Origin: Pelagomonas calceolata
Lineage: Eukaryota > Sar > Pelagophyceae > Pelagomonadales > Pelagomonadaceae
Length of the DNA: 64,000 nucleotides
Assembly (NCBI GenBank): GCA_918797485.1
Contig: CAKKNE010000002.1
Span: 1,702,501-1,766,500 of the forward strand
Reading direction: 5' to 3'
Shown piece after piece: positions 37,346-48,467 of the stretch. The first letter of the stretch is position 1; every line of letters starts with the position of its first letter. A program made the position numbers and the translations under genes. The notes under the pieces are model-generated. The model saw only the letters and a list, made by a program, of their open reading frames with translations. It made no database searches and was not told where the DNA came from.

Positions 37346-39595
37346 TCAGGGCCGCCGTAACCCGCAGACCCAGCACTCCATGGCCTCGGCCTTGTTGACG
37401 CTCGTGCAGAAGCACGTCCAGGCGCCGGGGTCGACCGGTGCCGGCGCCGGCGCCGGCGCCCTGGCTACGGGTGGGGGCGGCGGCGTCGGTCGCGGGCGCT
37501 TCGGAGCAGGTGGCGCGTCGTCGGCGGGCGTCCAGACGCCGCTGCCCACGGTGACCTCGTGGTAGCGAGGCCGCGCGATTCTCGTGAGCCAGTGCGCGAG
37601 CTCCTGCTCGCCCAGGTTGTAGCCGCGGCTGCGGTCCTGCAGATTGTCCGCGACGATCGTGACGCCCTTCGCCGTCGCCGCCTCCAGTAAACGGTACGCG
37701 GCCGAGAGCGCGCCGTTCTGGAGGAGCGCCACGCGCCCGGCGGTCTGGCCGTTCACGGAGACGAAGACGCGGTCGAGCGGCGAGTAGCGCGCCTTGTTCG
37801 CAAGATCTCCCGCTGCCAGCCGATATTTTTCCGTCGAGGAGCCGGCCTTGCCGCGTCCGATAAAGCACGTCGCGTCGCGAGCCTTGCGCAGGTCCTTCTC
37901 GAGGGAGCGGTGGGCGTCCGCGTCGCGCAGCGTCGCGAGGCGGCCGTGGAGCGAGGCCGGCACAGGAGCGGCCGGGGGCGGTGGCGGCGGCGGCGGCGGC
38001 GCGGGCGCGACCGTCGGCTTCGGCGCCTTGGCGCGCGGCGGCGCGGCCTCGTCGTCCGACGAGGTGTCGAGGATGGGCTTCTTCCGCTTCTTGGGCGCGG
38101 GCGCCGTCTCGGCCTTCACCGTCGGCGCGGGCGCGGGCGCAGGCGCAGGCGCCGGCGCGGGCGGCGGCGCGGGCGCGGCGGCGCGCTCCGGCTTGATGCG
38201 CTTGATCTGGAGGACAGTGCCCTTGCCCTGGACCTCGCGACTCGCCGTCGTGAAGCCACCTCTGGATTCCGCCCAGCGGTGCACGGCCATGCGCGACGCC
38301 TTGTCTAGGCCCCGCACGTCGACGCGGCCGCGCGAGCCGTTGGCGAACGTGAGGATGGCCCCGGCCCGCTGCTCGCCGAGCGCGGTCGTTAACGCTTCGT
38401 CCGCGTCCGGCGGCGGCGGCGCAGCAACGGGCGCCTCGACCGCCCGGCCGTCGATCGTCGCGCCGCTCTGCGACCCGAGCACGACCAACGACTCGCCACC
38501 GCCACCGAGGACCAGCCGCAGCGGGCAGTGGTCCGAGCCCATGAAGCCGATGCGCTCCGCGCCGCGGCCCAGCAGCTCGCACGCCGCCACGCCCAGCTTC
38601 ACGGAGACGAGCGCGTGGTCGATGCGCATGCCCTTGCCGTAGTAGCGCCCTCGACCACCGTCGCCCGCCGCGCCCCGATAGCTGAAGTTCGGGCCGTCTA
38701 TGTCGACGTCCGAGTTCTTCGCGCGGAACGCGTCGACCAGCGCGCCCTCGCTGAGCAATTCGCGGAACATGCGGCACTCGCGTTCCGAGCAGCCGGGCTG
38801 GCCCTCGTCGTCGGGGTCCAAGCGCTCCGTGACCCAGCCGCCCGCCGGCGGCCGTCCCAATCTTCTTTTATTTACGTTGTTCTCCCGCTTGAACCACGAC
38901 GGGTGGCTCAGGTCCTCGTCGCGCGGCGCTACATTTAAATCGCCGACGTAGACGAGGGGCTTGCGGCCCCACTCTTTGATATCCCGGGCGAAGGTCCGTA
39001 TCCTCTCTTCCCAGGCTGCTCGCTTCGCGAAATGGGGGCCGTCCACGCCGTTGTTCGGGCTGTACGTGTGCAGCAGGAGCAGCGTCTCGTATTCTAACAG
39101 TATAATCCGTCCATCAAGCTCGTGGCGCGTCCCGAACCGGGGCGACTCCTCGTCCAGCTCGCCGACGCGGGGCAGGTCGAACCAGACGCGCTTCGGGGAC
39201 GCGCCGCCTCGTTTCAACAAAACCGCGGAGCCGGCGTACTTCGTGTCGCTCAGCGAGTAGACGGGCGCGTGCCAGGCGTCGCGATCGAACAACGCCCGGA
39301 CGCGATCTAATTCCTCGTCCTTCGCTTGTGGCCTCCGCCGGTCCCGCTCATGGCCGTCGCCCTTTTTGTGTTTCGGCACGCCACAATAGGCCTTGAGCCG
39401 CACCTCGCTCAAGAACACGCAGTCGGCGCCGCACGTCGCCAGGAACCGTCGTACCTCGTCCGCGTTCTTCTCGCTGCGCGGCACGACGCCATTGATGTTC
39501 CACGAGACGATGGCGGTCGGGTCTCCTGATGGTGTTGTCTCAGTGAGCTTCGCGAGTTTACGCGAGGCGCCCTCCCCGCCGAGGAAGCGCTTCAT
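37346..39595 (-). CDS. Exonuclease III/APE-type endonuclease with R3H-like domain and C-terminal zinc finger
   Basis: About 749 residues from the ATG at 39595 (MKRFLGGEGASRKLAKL); an upstream in-frame start at 39670 exists. Residues 1-400 form the endonuclease/exonuclease/phosphatase fold: AIVSWNINGV, VFLSEVRL, VYVGDLNVAPRDEDL, and GSDHCPLRL with the catalytic Asp-His. A middle segment, LDKASRMAVHRWAESRGGFT, has the R.xxH pattern of R3H nucleic-acid-binding domains. Pro/Ala-rich linkers separate another globular part (RVFVSVNGQTAGRVALLQNG, VTIVADNLQDRSRGYNLGEQ). The end WTCFCTSVNKAEAMECWVCG is RanBP2-like, though the first Cys pair is spaced by one residue. Base-excision repair role inferred. 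Confidence 0.8.
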   Translation of the reverse strand: MKRFLGGEGASRKLAKLTETTPSGDPTAIVSWNINGVVPRSEKNADEVRRFLATCGADCVFLSEVRLKAYCGVPKHKKGDGHERDRRRPQAKDEELDRVRALFDRDAWHAPVYSLSDTKYAGSAVLLKRGGASPKRVWFDLPRVGELDEESPRFGTRHELDGRIILLEYETLLLLHTYSPNNGVDGPHFAKRAAWEERIRTFARDIKEWGRKPLVYVGDLNVAPRDEDLSHPSWFKRENNVNKRRLGRPPAGGWVTERLDPDDEGQPGCSERECRMFRELLSEGALVDAFRAKNSDVDIDGPNFSYRGAAGDGGRGRYYGKGMRIDHALVSVKLGVAACELLGRGAERIGFMGSDHCPLRLVLGGGGESLVVLGSQSGATIDGRAVEAPVAAPPPPDADEALTTALGEQRAGAILTFANGSRGRVDVRGLDKASRMAVHRWAESRGGFTTASREVQGKGTVLQIKRIKPERAAAPAPPPAPAPAPAPAPAPTVKAETAPAPKKRKKPILDTSSDDEAAPPRAKAPKPTVAPAPPPPPPPPPAAPVPASLHGRLATLRDADAHRSLEKDLRKARDATCFIGRGKAGSSTEKYRLAAGDLANKARYSPLDRVFVSVNGQTAGRVALLQNGALSAAYRLLEAATAKGVTIVADNLQDRSRGYNLGEQELAHWLTRIARPRYHEVTVGSGVWTPADDAPPAPKRPRPTPPPPPVARAPAPAPAPVDPGAWTCFCTSVNKAEAMECWVCGLRRP

Positions 39596-40025
39596 TGTCG
39601 CATGCGCGCTGGCTGCTTGTGAGAGTGCTTGTGTCTGCGGGTGAAGGCTTTCCAAGCAGCAATGCGGCACAAAAACACGAGCTGCGAGGGGCCCATGCGA
39701 TGTATACTTATGGTACCTTATGGTACCTTACTGGCACGGGACCCTTTGGCTGCCTAGGTATCTAGAAACGATGGGAAACGGGCACCTGGTATTTTACTGA
39801 TTATGTCACGCACGTAAGGGGGTGGGATAGACTACGACGCCAATCTTACTGGGGCGGGGGATTAAATTTATGATCAACCGACTATTCTCCAGACGTGCGA
39901 ACGACGCGGTTATTAAATTTATGAGCGACCGACGGCTTCGCGGCGGGACCCCCGAAAAAGCGTGGTTCAATGTGTGCAGCGATTAATAAACCCCCGCGCT
40001 CGCGCGCAGAAGCCCACAACAGGGA
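39596..40025. other. Intergenic spacer with small direct repeats
   Basis: About 430 bp. tatggtacct is repeated in tandem around 39708-39730, and attaaatttatga occurs twice (about 39862 and 39912) with similar following sequence, an approximately 50-bp direct repeat. No gene. Confidence 0.5.
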
Positions 40026-41336
40026 CTACTCGTCGCCGCCGCCCTCGCGGTCCAGGGACTGCGTCGAGCCCGACGTCGGGAGGTGGCCGTTCGCGGGCGG
40101 CGCGTGGCCGTTCGAGGCCTCGCCGCCGCCGCCCTTGCCCTTGTACGCGTGCGCGCCGAGGCCGTAGATCTCGCCCCGGTACTTGTCGTCGACCAGGGCG
40201 TAGCGGTCCTCGGGCATCGCCGAGGCGAAGGCCAGGTCGACCACCCGGAAGAAGGTGGCGTTCGTCAGCATGCTGTCGGACCCCGCCTGGTGCATGGGCC
40301 CGACGCGCTCGACCTTGAGCTCCTCCGCGATGCGCTGGAGGCCGCCGTGCAGCCCGTCGACCTGCGTCACCACGAGCTTGACGTCGAAGATCCGCGGGAA
40401 GTAGATGTGGAGCAGCTCGAAGAACTGCTCCTCCGTCGACGGCAGCGCGGAGCACGTCAGGATCTTCAGCAGGTAGCCGAAGTCGTAGCCCGAGTGGAAC
40501 GAGATCCATTTCACTTCGTCAACCAAGACGAGCCCGGACATCATGATCAGCTCCCCGAAGCGCTGCACGTCGATGCCCTCGGCCGCGTGGCGGTCAAAAT
40601 CAATCCCCGACTGCTTCAGGAGCTCGATGGAGTCCTCGGCGTACATGTCCTCGTTGAGATCAAATCTAAAGTTGAACTGGTAGCAGTAGCAGCCCTCGGC
40701 GGGCGTCTCGCCGTTCTCGCCGCAGAAGCTGATGCCGAGCTGGATGATCTTCAGCAGGTCCACGTTGCACTGCAGCGTCTGGTACGCGAAGCCGTTCGAG
40801 CTCAGGTCGCCGACGGGCTTCGCCACGACGCCGGGGAACTCCGTGTCCATGGCGACGTAGGGGTACCGCTCGACGAGCTCGCGGATGACGGCCATCTCGG
40901 CGTCGAGCGTCGACGCCCAGACGTCCTTGATCTCGACCTGCGTTTTTGTGGGGGGTGAGAGGGCGTGCTTTCACGGTCGCGCGAGCCCCGCGGCGATGGC
41001 GTGGGGGCCGCGAGAGCACAGCTCGTGCGCCAGCGCGGAGAACCTCGGCCTCCCCTCGGCCCGGACGCGAGGAGCCCCTCTCGGCGCGGGCGGCGCGAGC
41101 GAAAGCGTACTCCTCGTATCGCGCGCCACGCGACGGCGAGCTGGCGCCCGCGGCCCGTGGTTCGAAGTGATTTCCTGGCGGCGCCGGTATCTCGCCATCT
41201 TTCCGTCGGGCCCGGGGTACCTCTGCACATCCTTCGAGGGCGCTGCATCTTTTTTATCTATCGACAGGCCCTGCAGGGCCTCGCTCGCGCCCCCATCCGG
41301 GGGTGCCGCTTCTCTAGCAGGCTCGTCGCTGCTCAT
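40026..41336 (-). CDS. CAF1/CNOT7-type mRNA deadenylase
   Basis: Main exon 40026-40937, about 303 residues, begins VEIKDVWASTLDAEMAVIRE after an acceptor (acaaaaacgcag). DEDD nuclease motifs: YVAMDTEFPGVV, ISFHSGYDFGYLL, and the MHQAGSDSMLTNATFFRV segment with the third and fourth acidic sites. The C-terminus is Gly/Asn-rich (GHAPPANGHLPTSGSTQSLD). A likely first coding exon starts at 41336 (MSSDEPAREAAPPDGGASEA) and contributes an unstructured N-terminus; the donor between about 41000 and 41240 is not resolved, so the middle of this span is partly intron. Catalytic subunit of the CCR4-NOT complex that shortens poly(A) tails. Confidence 0.9.
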
Positions 41337-41829
41337 GCGGCACTAACATAAAGCGCAGGGCGCGGCCTCTTCTGTCGAGTTGTGAGGAACTGGCTATCGT
41401 TGGCTATCATCTCTGCGTCCTCTGGGCGTACCGGAAGGCGTCGCCGGGCGTCCCTAGGGACTGCGCGGCGAGCTCGATGGCGGCACGGCGCCCAGGCTAG
41501 AGGAGGCGGACCTCGCGCCCTGTAACAGGCTTCCCACGGGTGGTTTCAGCCTTGTGCGGGAGGTCAGAATGAAGCAGGGACGGGTCTGGAAAAAGGCTAG
41601 AGTGTCTTTTGGCACGCTAGAACGAGCGCGGGATAGTTTTGCCCGAGGTAGTTTGCCCTGATACTGGTTGAAAAACCAAGCGCGTTCGCCGCAGCGTTAG
41701 CTCCGCGCTGCGTTCGTGCTGTCACCGCGCCACTGGTAAAAAACGGTACGCCTGCGCGCCCCACGTACGCGCCAAACGCCACCTGAAGCATCCAGCCGCG
41801 CAGCCACCGCGCGGACGCAAGCACCACCA
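41337..41829. other. Divergent promoter region
   Basis: About 490 bp between the starts of CAF1 (minus) and the helicase (plus). No gene, repeat or motif recognised. Confidence 0.4.
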
Positions 41830-44800
41830 ATGGACGACTCCAGCGACGACGACCTCGAGATCGGCCCGCAGAAGTCCGCCGAGGAGCTCCTCCGGGAGCG
41901 CGAGCGCCTCGCGGAGGCGCGCGGCGACGTCGTCGACGTCGGCGCGGACGACGCCGACGCCGCGATGCCGCCGCCGGTCGCGGTCAAGCCCGAGGCCGTA
42001 AAGCCGGAGCGCAAGCCCCACCTCGCCTACGAGGACGAGGGAATGGAGGCCAACGACGCGGAGCCGGAGCACGCGCCCGAGCCGTGGTGGAAGAAGCTGC
42101 AGGGCAAGAAGCGGCCGTCCAAGGCGCCCGAGGCCCTCGCGGCCGAGCTGAAGGAGCTCTCCATCGCGGCGGCGGCGCGCGCGCCGCGGCCCGCCGCCGC
42201 GCCGCTCCCGCCGGCGCCGCCGGGCGCGTCGCGCTTCGAGGCCTTCGCGCACCGCGAGGGCAGCGCGCCGAGCGCGCCGCCGAGCGGGCCGCCGGTGCCC
42301 ATGGGCCGCGCCGAGGCCATGATCGCGCAAGCCGCCCCGCCCGAGGCCCCCGAGCTCTGCGACGTCCCTTGCACGGTAGATGCGGCGCGGACCAAGTGCA
42401 CGCGGAGCTTCCACGGCGTCAAGGTCGCGTTTGCCTTCGACACGCCGCTCACGCCCCAGCAGAACGTCATGCAGCGCGTCGTGAAGGCCATTCTTAAAAG
42501 AGAGACGGCCTTACTGGAGTCGCCGACGGGGACGGGCAAGACGCAGGCCCTCCTATCGTCGTGTCTGGCGGCCCAGCGCCACTTGATGCTCCAGGGCCAG
42601 AAGGTGGGCAAGATCATCTACGCGACGCGGACGATCGGCCAGGTCAAGCAGCTGCCGGGCGAACTAAGGAGGAACCCCTACCGGGCGCTGGCCGCGCCGC
42701 TCGCGTCGCGCGCCCACTACTGCACGAACGACGCCGTCAAAGCCAGGGAGGGCGACAACGCGAGGTTAAGCCAGGCCTGCCGCAAGATGGCGAAAGCGGT
42801 AGAGAAGTTTAGGGGCGGCGGCGGCGACGTGATCTGGGACGACCAGAACCCCCATCATGAGCGCCAGCAGACCGTGGGCTGCCCCCACTACCGGGCGCTG
42901 TCCTCGCCCCAGACGGCGACGACACTGCACGCGACGCGGCCCGGGTGCTGCACGTCATCATCCCAAGACATCGAGGACTTGGCGGGGGTCGTGAACATGG
43001 ACGACCTGCGCCGCCTCGCGCGGGGCGACGAGCCGGGCCACGAGGGCGCCTGCGCCTACCACTCGGCGACGGCGTTGGCCAAACGGTCCCACATCATCTT
43101 CTGCCCCTACCAGTACCTCATGAACCCCAGTATTAGGCAGGCCATGGGCATCGAGAACTACCTCGAGGACGCCATCGCCATCGTCGACGAGGCGCACAAC
43201 GTCGAGAGCGTCGCGCGCGACGGCGGCTCCTTCGACAAATCATTATTTGACCTGGCGCAGCTCGAGGACTACTGTACGAGAAGGCAATCTGTAAGAGGGA
43301 ATTCCGTGAGCGCGCTGGGCGACGTCGTGAGACGGTTGCGGACGGGGCTCCTCGCGGCCCAGGAGGTCTGGTGCGGGCCGGCCCGCGATGACGATGATGA
43401 CGAGGACGATTCAACAAAGTACCCATGCGATATATCAATGGCGAAGCGCCAGAGATTTCGCGTGTCGCCGGACGAGCGCGACGTCGTGCCGGGCTTCGAC
43501 TGGGGCGCCGCGGACCGGCGGCCGACCACAGTAGGGTTCTTCGAGAAGTTCCAGCTGTCTCCCGATTTACTGAACCGGGCCGCGGGCGAGGCTTCGGTGG
43601 TTGCAGAGGAAGCTAGGAACGCGGACGGCGACGAGTTTATTATTGGCGACCAGCTGGAAGGCTTGGCGGGCTGCTTGTTATTGGCCTACCAGCAGCGGAC
43701 GCACTACGCCATCTGCTGCCGCGCGTGGCCGAACCAGAGTTGTGAAAGGCCCAAGCGCTTTAGGGATTCGCTCCACAGCCAGGACTTGCAGCGACTCTCG
43801 GGCACGGAGCCGGCCTGGGGGTTTGAATTATGTGTCTGGCTGCTGCACCCGGGCGTTGTTCTAGATGACCTCGCGAAGAAGGTCCGGTGTTTGGTGCTGG
43901 CGTCGGGGACGTTGGCACCCCTAGATCAGACGGAACGGGAATTGGGCATCGAGTTTAGTAGGAGGATGGCCACGAAGGCTTTGGAGGCGAAGCACGTCGT
44001 CTGTACCAAAAGGCAGGTTCTTGTTAGAGCGGTAGGAAGCGCCGCCTTTGAAAGTAGGCCGCCCGTGCAACTCATGGGGAATGCTGCCAATCTAAAAAAG
44101 GACGAGTATCGATTGGCGCTGGGTGCGGCCGTCGTGAAACTTGTATCAAGGTGCCCCGGCGGCGCGCTCGTGTTTTTACCGTCCTACAAAGTCCTTTCGT
44201 CGCTACGATGGACGTGGCGCGACGACCGGCTCCATTTGAGGTACGGCGCCGAGCGACAAGGTCGAGAGGTCAATACCATCCTAAGACGACTAGAAAGGGC
44301 CAAGGGCACGGTGCTCTTCGAGGGGAAGGGTGATGGTGGTGACGCTACTCATGAAGAAACGATAGCGGACTATAAAAGGGCCGTCGCGCGGCGCGGCTCG
44401 GCCCTGCTGTTTTGCGTTTATAGAGGAAAATGCTCCGAGGGCATCTCATACAACGACGACGCCTGCCGTTTAGTAATAACGGTGGGGATCCCCTACGCGC
44501 CGGCGTTCGACCACCTCGTGATGCGGAAGCGGGCTTATAATGATGCGAAGATCAAGGGCGGGCTTGCCTTAGGCATGGCGCCGGGCGCCTGTGATCGCGG
44601 CGTCATGTCGGGCCAGGCCTGGTACGCCACGCAGGCCTTCCGCGCGCTCAACCAGGCGCTCGGGCGGAGTGCGCGGCCGCGTTTGAATTTGCGTTGTTGT
44701 GGCGTTTATGTTTCCACGCAGGCATCCGCCACCTCCACGACTACGGCGCTCTGGTATTACTGGACGCGCGCTTCGCCGACGACCCCGCGGCGCGGCGCGG

Positions 44801-45536
44801 CGTCGCGGCGTGGCTCCGCGGCGCGATCGAGGCCGCCTCGCTGCGCGACTGCGCGCGCGACTGCGCGGCGCACTTCGCCCCAAACGGCGCCGCCGCCTTT
44901 GTGGCGCGCGACTACCGCGAGCGCATGGGGCTTAGAGCACTGAAGCCTGCCAACGTCGTCAAGCCTGAGGCCAAGCCGGACGTGAAGCCCGACGTCAAAC
45001 CCGACGTCAAGCCGGCCGTCCCGCCGGCGCCTACGGTCGGCGAGCTCAAGGCGCGGCTCCGGGCCCGGGGCATTCCGGAGCAGAAGATATCTGCATGCCT
45101 CGAAAAGCGCGAGCTGGTCGCGCTCCTGGCGGAGGCCGAGGCACCCTCGCCGCCGGCCGCGTCGATGGCGCCGCCAGCGCCGCCGGCGGCGCCGCCGTCG
45201 CAGGCGTCGGCCGCGTCGCAGCCGTTCGTCTACGACCTCGCCGGCTCGTCGAGCGACGAGGAGGACGGCGGCGCGGCCCGCGACGCGAAGCGGGCGCGCT
45301 TGTCGGAGGAGTCGTCGCGGTCGCTGCCGAGCTCCTTCTTCTGCGCTATTTCCCACTCCGTGATGCGCGACCCGGTCGTCTGCGCCGACGGCATGACGTA
45401 CGAGCGGGCTTACATCGAATCTTGGCTCCTCGCGCACGACACGTCGCCGCTGACCAACCAGCCGCTGCCGCACAAGCTGCTCGTGCCGAACATCGCCCTC
45501 AAGCAGGCCATCGACGAGATGCTGGAGCGCGTGTGA
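41830..45536 (+). CDS. FANCJ-like Fe-S DNA helicase fused to SAP-like and U-box domains
   Basis: Two exons, 41830-44668 and 44722-45536, about 1217 residues. The 53-nt intron restores QALGRSIRHLHDYGALVLLD, helicase motif VI. Features: disordered acidic N-terminus; LLESPTGTGKTQALLSS (Walker A, about 230); YATRTIGQVKQLPGELRRNP, characteristic of FANCJ/BRIP1; four Cys of the Fe-S domain (HYCTN, QACRK, VGCPHY, GACAYH); VDEAHNVES box near 452; LASGTLAPLDQTERELGIEF. After the helicase core come KPDVKPDVKPDVKP repeats, a SAP-like segment (TVGELKARLRARGI, about 1050) and a U-box (FFCAISHSVMRDPVVCADGM to LKQAIDEML, about 1150-1215). The U-box implies E3 ubiquitin ligase activity. Function in crosslink repair is by family. 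Confidence 0.85.
44669..44721 (+). other. 53-nt intron in the FANCJ-like gene
   Basis: GTGCGC donor and tttccacgcag acceptor. The right end resembles the introner right end (tttccacacag), but I see no matching inverted repeat at the left. Confidence 0.7.
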
Positions 45537-45921
45537 GTGTAAAGAAATGTGCGCATGATGCAGCCCCCGGGGCGCCCACCACAGGGTGATTGCCTACGCC
45601 CCGGCCCGTGCCCCGCGAGAAGAATGGCACCACTCGTGTGAAGATTCGCGCGCGCATCCGCGGCGGCGCCTACCACTACGCCGGCGCAGGACGTACCGAG
45701 CGCGAAGGATAGCTCGGCACCCCCAATCTAAGAGCACCTCCGCGGAAAGCTGGAAAGCGTGGCGCGCCAACGGCTAGCGAGTTTTGGGTTTCACACCCTC
45801 AACGACAGCCCGCTTACCTCGCCGCGTGTGGGCCCGCAATCCCGCGCCCACGGCTCGCAGACCACCGCCTCGTTTGTGTGGTGGAAACTCGCGGCGGACC
45901 GCCACCGGGGCAGCCGCAAAG
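45537..45921. other. Intergenic; weak short reading frame
   Basis: About 385 bp. A + strand frame around 45600-45710 (REKNGTTRVKIRARIRGGAY) is open but short and unsupported. Otherwise presumably the promoter of the exchanger gene. Confidence 0.35.
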
Positions 45922-47614
45922 ATGGCGCGCCGCCGCCAGTGTCGCGGCAGCCTGGCCTGCCGTAAGGCCAGGGGCAAGGGCATGCTGGGCTTTTGCGCCG
46001 CCCTCGCTATGGCTGGGGTGGCCATCGAGTCGAAGCGCTACTTCGCGGGCGAGCTGCACGTGGAGGTGGAGCAGGAGGGCCAGACGCATCGGCGCCTCCA
46101 GATGGTCGAGGACCGCGCATGAATCACATTGTCGCGCCGCGTCGCCACGCCTCCGACGCGGCGCCGGCTCGATCGCGCGACTCACCGGTTGACTCCACGC
46201 ACAGGCCAGCGACGCCTTCATCGAGAACAAGTCGCGGTGCAAGGCCAAGAACCAGCGCCGGGCCAAGCTCAAGGAGTCCCACAGCAACCACAAGAAGAAC
46301 GCCGACTGCAACCGGGGCATGGTCATCTTCCACATCCTGGGCGTGATCTACATGTTCCTGGGGCTCATGATCGTCTGCGACAACTTCTTCGGGCCGGCGC
46401 TCGACGTCATGGTCGACAAGTGGTCCATCGACGACGACGTCGCCGGCGCGACGTTCATGGCGGCCGGCGGCAGCGCGCCCGAGCTCGCGACGTCGTTCAT
46501 GGGCCGCTTCGTCTCGAAGTCGGACGTGGGCTTCGGGACGATCGTGGGCAGCGCAGTCTTCAACGTGCTCTTCGTGATTGGGCTGTGCGCCCTGGTCGTG
46601 CCCGGCGGCGAGGTGCCGCTCACGTGGTGGCCGCTCTTCCGCGACTGCTCGTATTATATCGTCGGGCTCGCGGTTTTGGCGGTTCTCGTGAAGGGCGCGG
46701 ACTCGATGAACTGGTGGGAGGCCTGTGTGCTGTTCCTCATGTACATCGGCTACGTGACGATCATGTTCTTCAACGAGAAGCTGGAGACCTTCTTCACGAA
46801 GCTCTTCAAGATGGAGAAGAACGCGAAGGTGCGCGACGACCCGAAGCCCGTGGAGGGGGAGAAGCTCGAGAAGGGCGAGGGCGGCCCCGACGGCGCCGAG
46901 GAGGAGGGCGGCGGCGATGGCGGCGACGACGACGACGACGACGAGTGGGACGACCCCTGGGAGATGCCCGACGAGAAGCCGGCCTGCGTGCTCTGGGTCG
47001 TGTGCCTGCCGCTGAACGCGATGCTGTACGGCACGCTGCCGGACGTCGCGCGGCCGGTCGACGACAAGCCCGGGCGGACCGTGCCGTGGATGCCGGCGGG
47101 CGAGGACTACTTCATCGTCACCTTCTTCGCCTGCCTGCTGTGGCTCATCGTCTTCAGCTACTGCATGGTCGTCTGGGTCACGATCATCGGCGCGGTCTTC
47201 GGCATCTCCGACTACATCATGGGCCTGACGATCCTGGCGAGCGGCACGTCCATCCCCGACGCGCTCAGCTCCATGTACATGGCCAAGGAGGGCCGCGGCG
47301 ACATGGCCATCTCGTCCTCCATCGGCTCGAACGTCTTCGACATCCTCGTCGGCCTGCCCGTGCCGACGATCATCAAGTACATCGTGGTCGCGGCCCAGGG
47401 CAACAACCTCGACAAGCTCGCGCGCTGGAACTTCGACACGGCGGGCATCGTCTTCGACACGGTCCTCCTGCTGATGATGGTCGCGCTCATCGTTACGAGC
47501 ATCATGCTCACGAACTGGGTACTGAACATCAAGCTGGGGACGATGATGTTCTTGCTGTACTTCATCTTCCTGGTCGTGTGCATCCTCAACAAGGTGACGG
47601 GCGTGGCCGCGTGA
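45922..47614 (+). CDS. K+-dependent Na+/Ca2+ exchanger (NCKX-like)
   Basis: Two exons, 45922-46104 and 46205-47614, about 530 residues; joining by the 100-nt intron gives RRLQMASDAFIENKSRCKAK. An N-terminal hydrophobic segment (GMLGFCAALAMAGVAIES) may be a signal. First exchanger bundle: MVIFHILGVIYMFLGLMIVC, then alpha-1 repeat GATFMAAGGSAPELATSFMG and FGTIVGSAVFNVLFVIGLC. A long acidic cytosolic loop (EGGGDGGDDDDDDEWDDP) follows. Second bundle: alpha-2 repeat MGLTILASGTSIPDALSS and SSIGSNVFDILVGLPVPT. Both conserved alpha repeats and the loop identify the CaCA superfamily, NCKX branch. Moves calcium out in exchange for sodium, with potassium, by family knowledge. Confidence 0.88.
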
Positions 47615-47681
47615 GCGCGCCGCCCCGGTTCACCCCCAGCTTCCCCCCGTCGGCGGACGCGCCTAGTAAATGCTTATAGTA

Positions 47682-48467
47682 CTACCTACCGAGCCGCCGT
47701 CGCAGGGCCTCGGCGGCGCCCGAGTTCGAAGATCCCGCGGGCCGGTCGTCGGGCGGCGGCCGAGGCGCCGGCGGCGGTGCGTCGTCGTCGCCGCCGCGCC
47801 GCCGCCATCCGCGGTCGAAGGACGACGATCCGCCGCCGAGAGTGGTCCGCGCCGAGATGCCGACCCAGCCGTCGCCGCCGGCGCGGTCCGCCGACGACTG
47901 CGGCGCGGCGGGGGCGGCGGGCGCCGCGGGCCGCGCGCCCTTGAGGCCCTTGACGCCCTTCATTGCCGCCCCGAATTGCGTCTCGAGCTTCTGGGAATAG
48001 CTCCGCAGCAGGTCAGCGTCGGTCTGCTCGCCGTGCAACCGCACCTTCGGCGCGCGCTCGGCCGGCGGCGCGGGAGCCGCGCGGCCACGGCCGCGGCCGC
48101 GCGGCCGTCGTGGCGCGCGCCGGGCCGCGGCGTCCGCGGCGCGCAAAAACGCCTCCGGCGCCTGTCCGCCCGTCAGCTCGCGCACGCTGCCCCACCGCTC
48201 GCGCACGCAGTCCTCGAGGCTCCGTTTCGTCCGCTCGCTCTCCGCCATCGCCCGTTTCAGCGCGGCGGCCCGCCACTGCAGCCCGCCGTCGCCGGTGGCC
48301 GCGCCGGGCGCCGCGGTGCCGTCCGCGGGCCGCGCGCGCTTGAGGCCGGCCTTGGGCTCAGCCGGAGGCGCCGCTGCTGCTGCAGGGACGGCGGTGGTCG
48401 TGTCGCCGCCGTCGTCTTCGTCTTTGTCTCCGGACCAGATTATGCCCAGGAGGATTGGGGTGGCCAT
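47682..48467 (-). CDS. Nuclear-type low-complexity protein, family not recognised
   Basis: 261 residues, single exon, start at MATPILLGIIWSGDK. An Ala/Pro/Arg-rich background contains one conserved-looking helical stretch, LQWRAAALKRAMAESERTKR, followed by SLEDCVRERWGSVRELTGG, a pattern seen in splicing- and RNA-associated nuclear proteins. A basic RRPRGRGRGRAAP run and a C-terminal FDRGWRRRGGDDD follow. No enzyme motif. It ends 67 bp from the exchanger gene (convergent). Confidence 0.55.
   Translation of the reverse strand: MATPILLGIIWSGDKDEDDGGDTTTAVPAAAAAPPAEPKAGLKRARPADGTAAPGAATGDGGLQWRAAALKRAMAESERTKRSLEDCVRERWGSVRELTGGQAPEAFLRAADAAARRAPRRPRGRGRGRAAPAPPAERAPKVRLHGEQTDADLLRSYSQKLETQFGAAMKGVKGLKGARPAAPAAPAAPQSSADRAGGDGWVGISARTTLGGGSSSFDRGWRRRGGDDDAPPPAPRPPPDDRPAGSSNSGAAEALRRRLGR

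Noticed and set aside
37335-38777. 480-aa minus-strand ORF overlapping the APE-type gene in another frame
   Set aside because: A frame shadow: Arg/Gly/Ala-rich, no motif, while the overlapping frame has all nuclease motifs.
40971-41240. Possible introner in the CAF1 first intron because of a gatggcgtgggggc word
   Set aside because: The shared word is short and in the opposite orientation to the gene; intron borders there are unresolved.
45586-45777. Short plus-strand frames before the exchanger gene
   Set aside because: Only 30-60 residues, basic and without any neighbour, leader or paralogue support.
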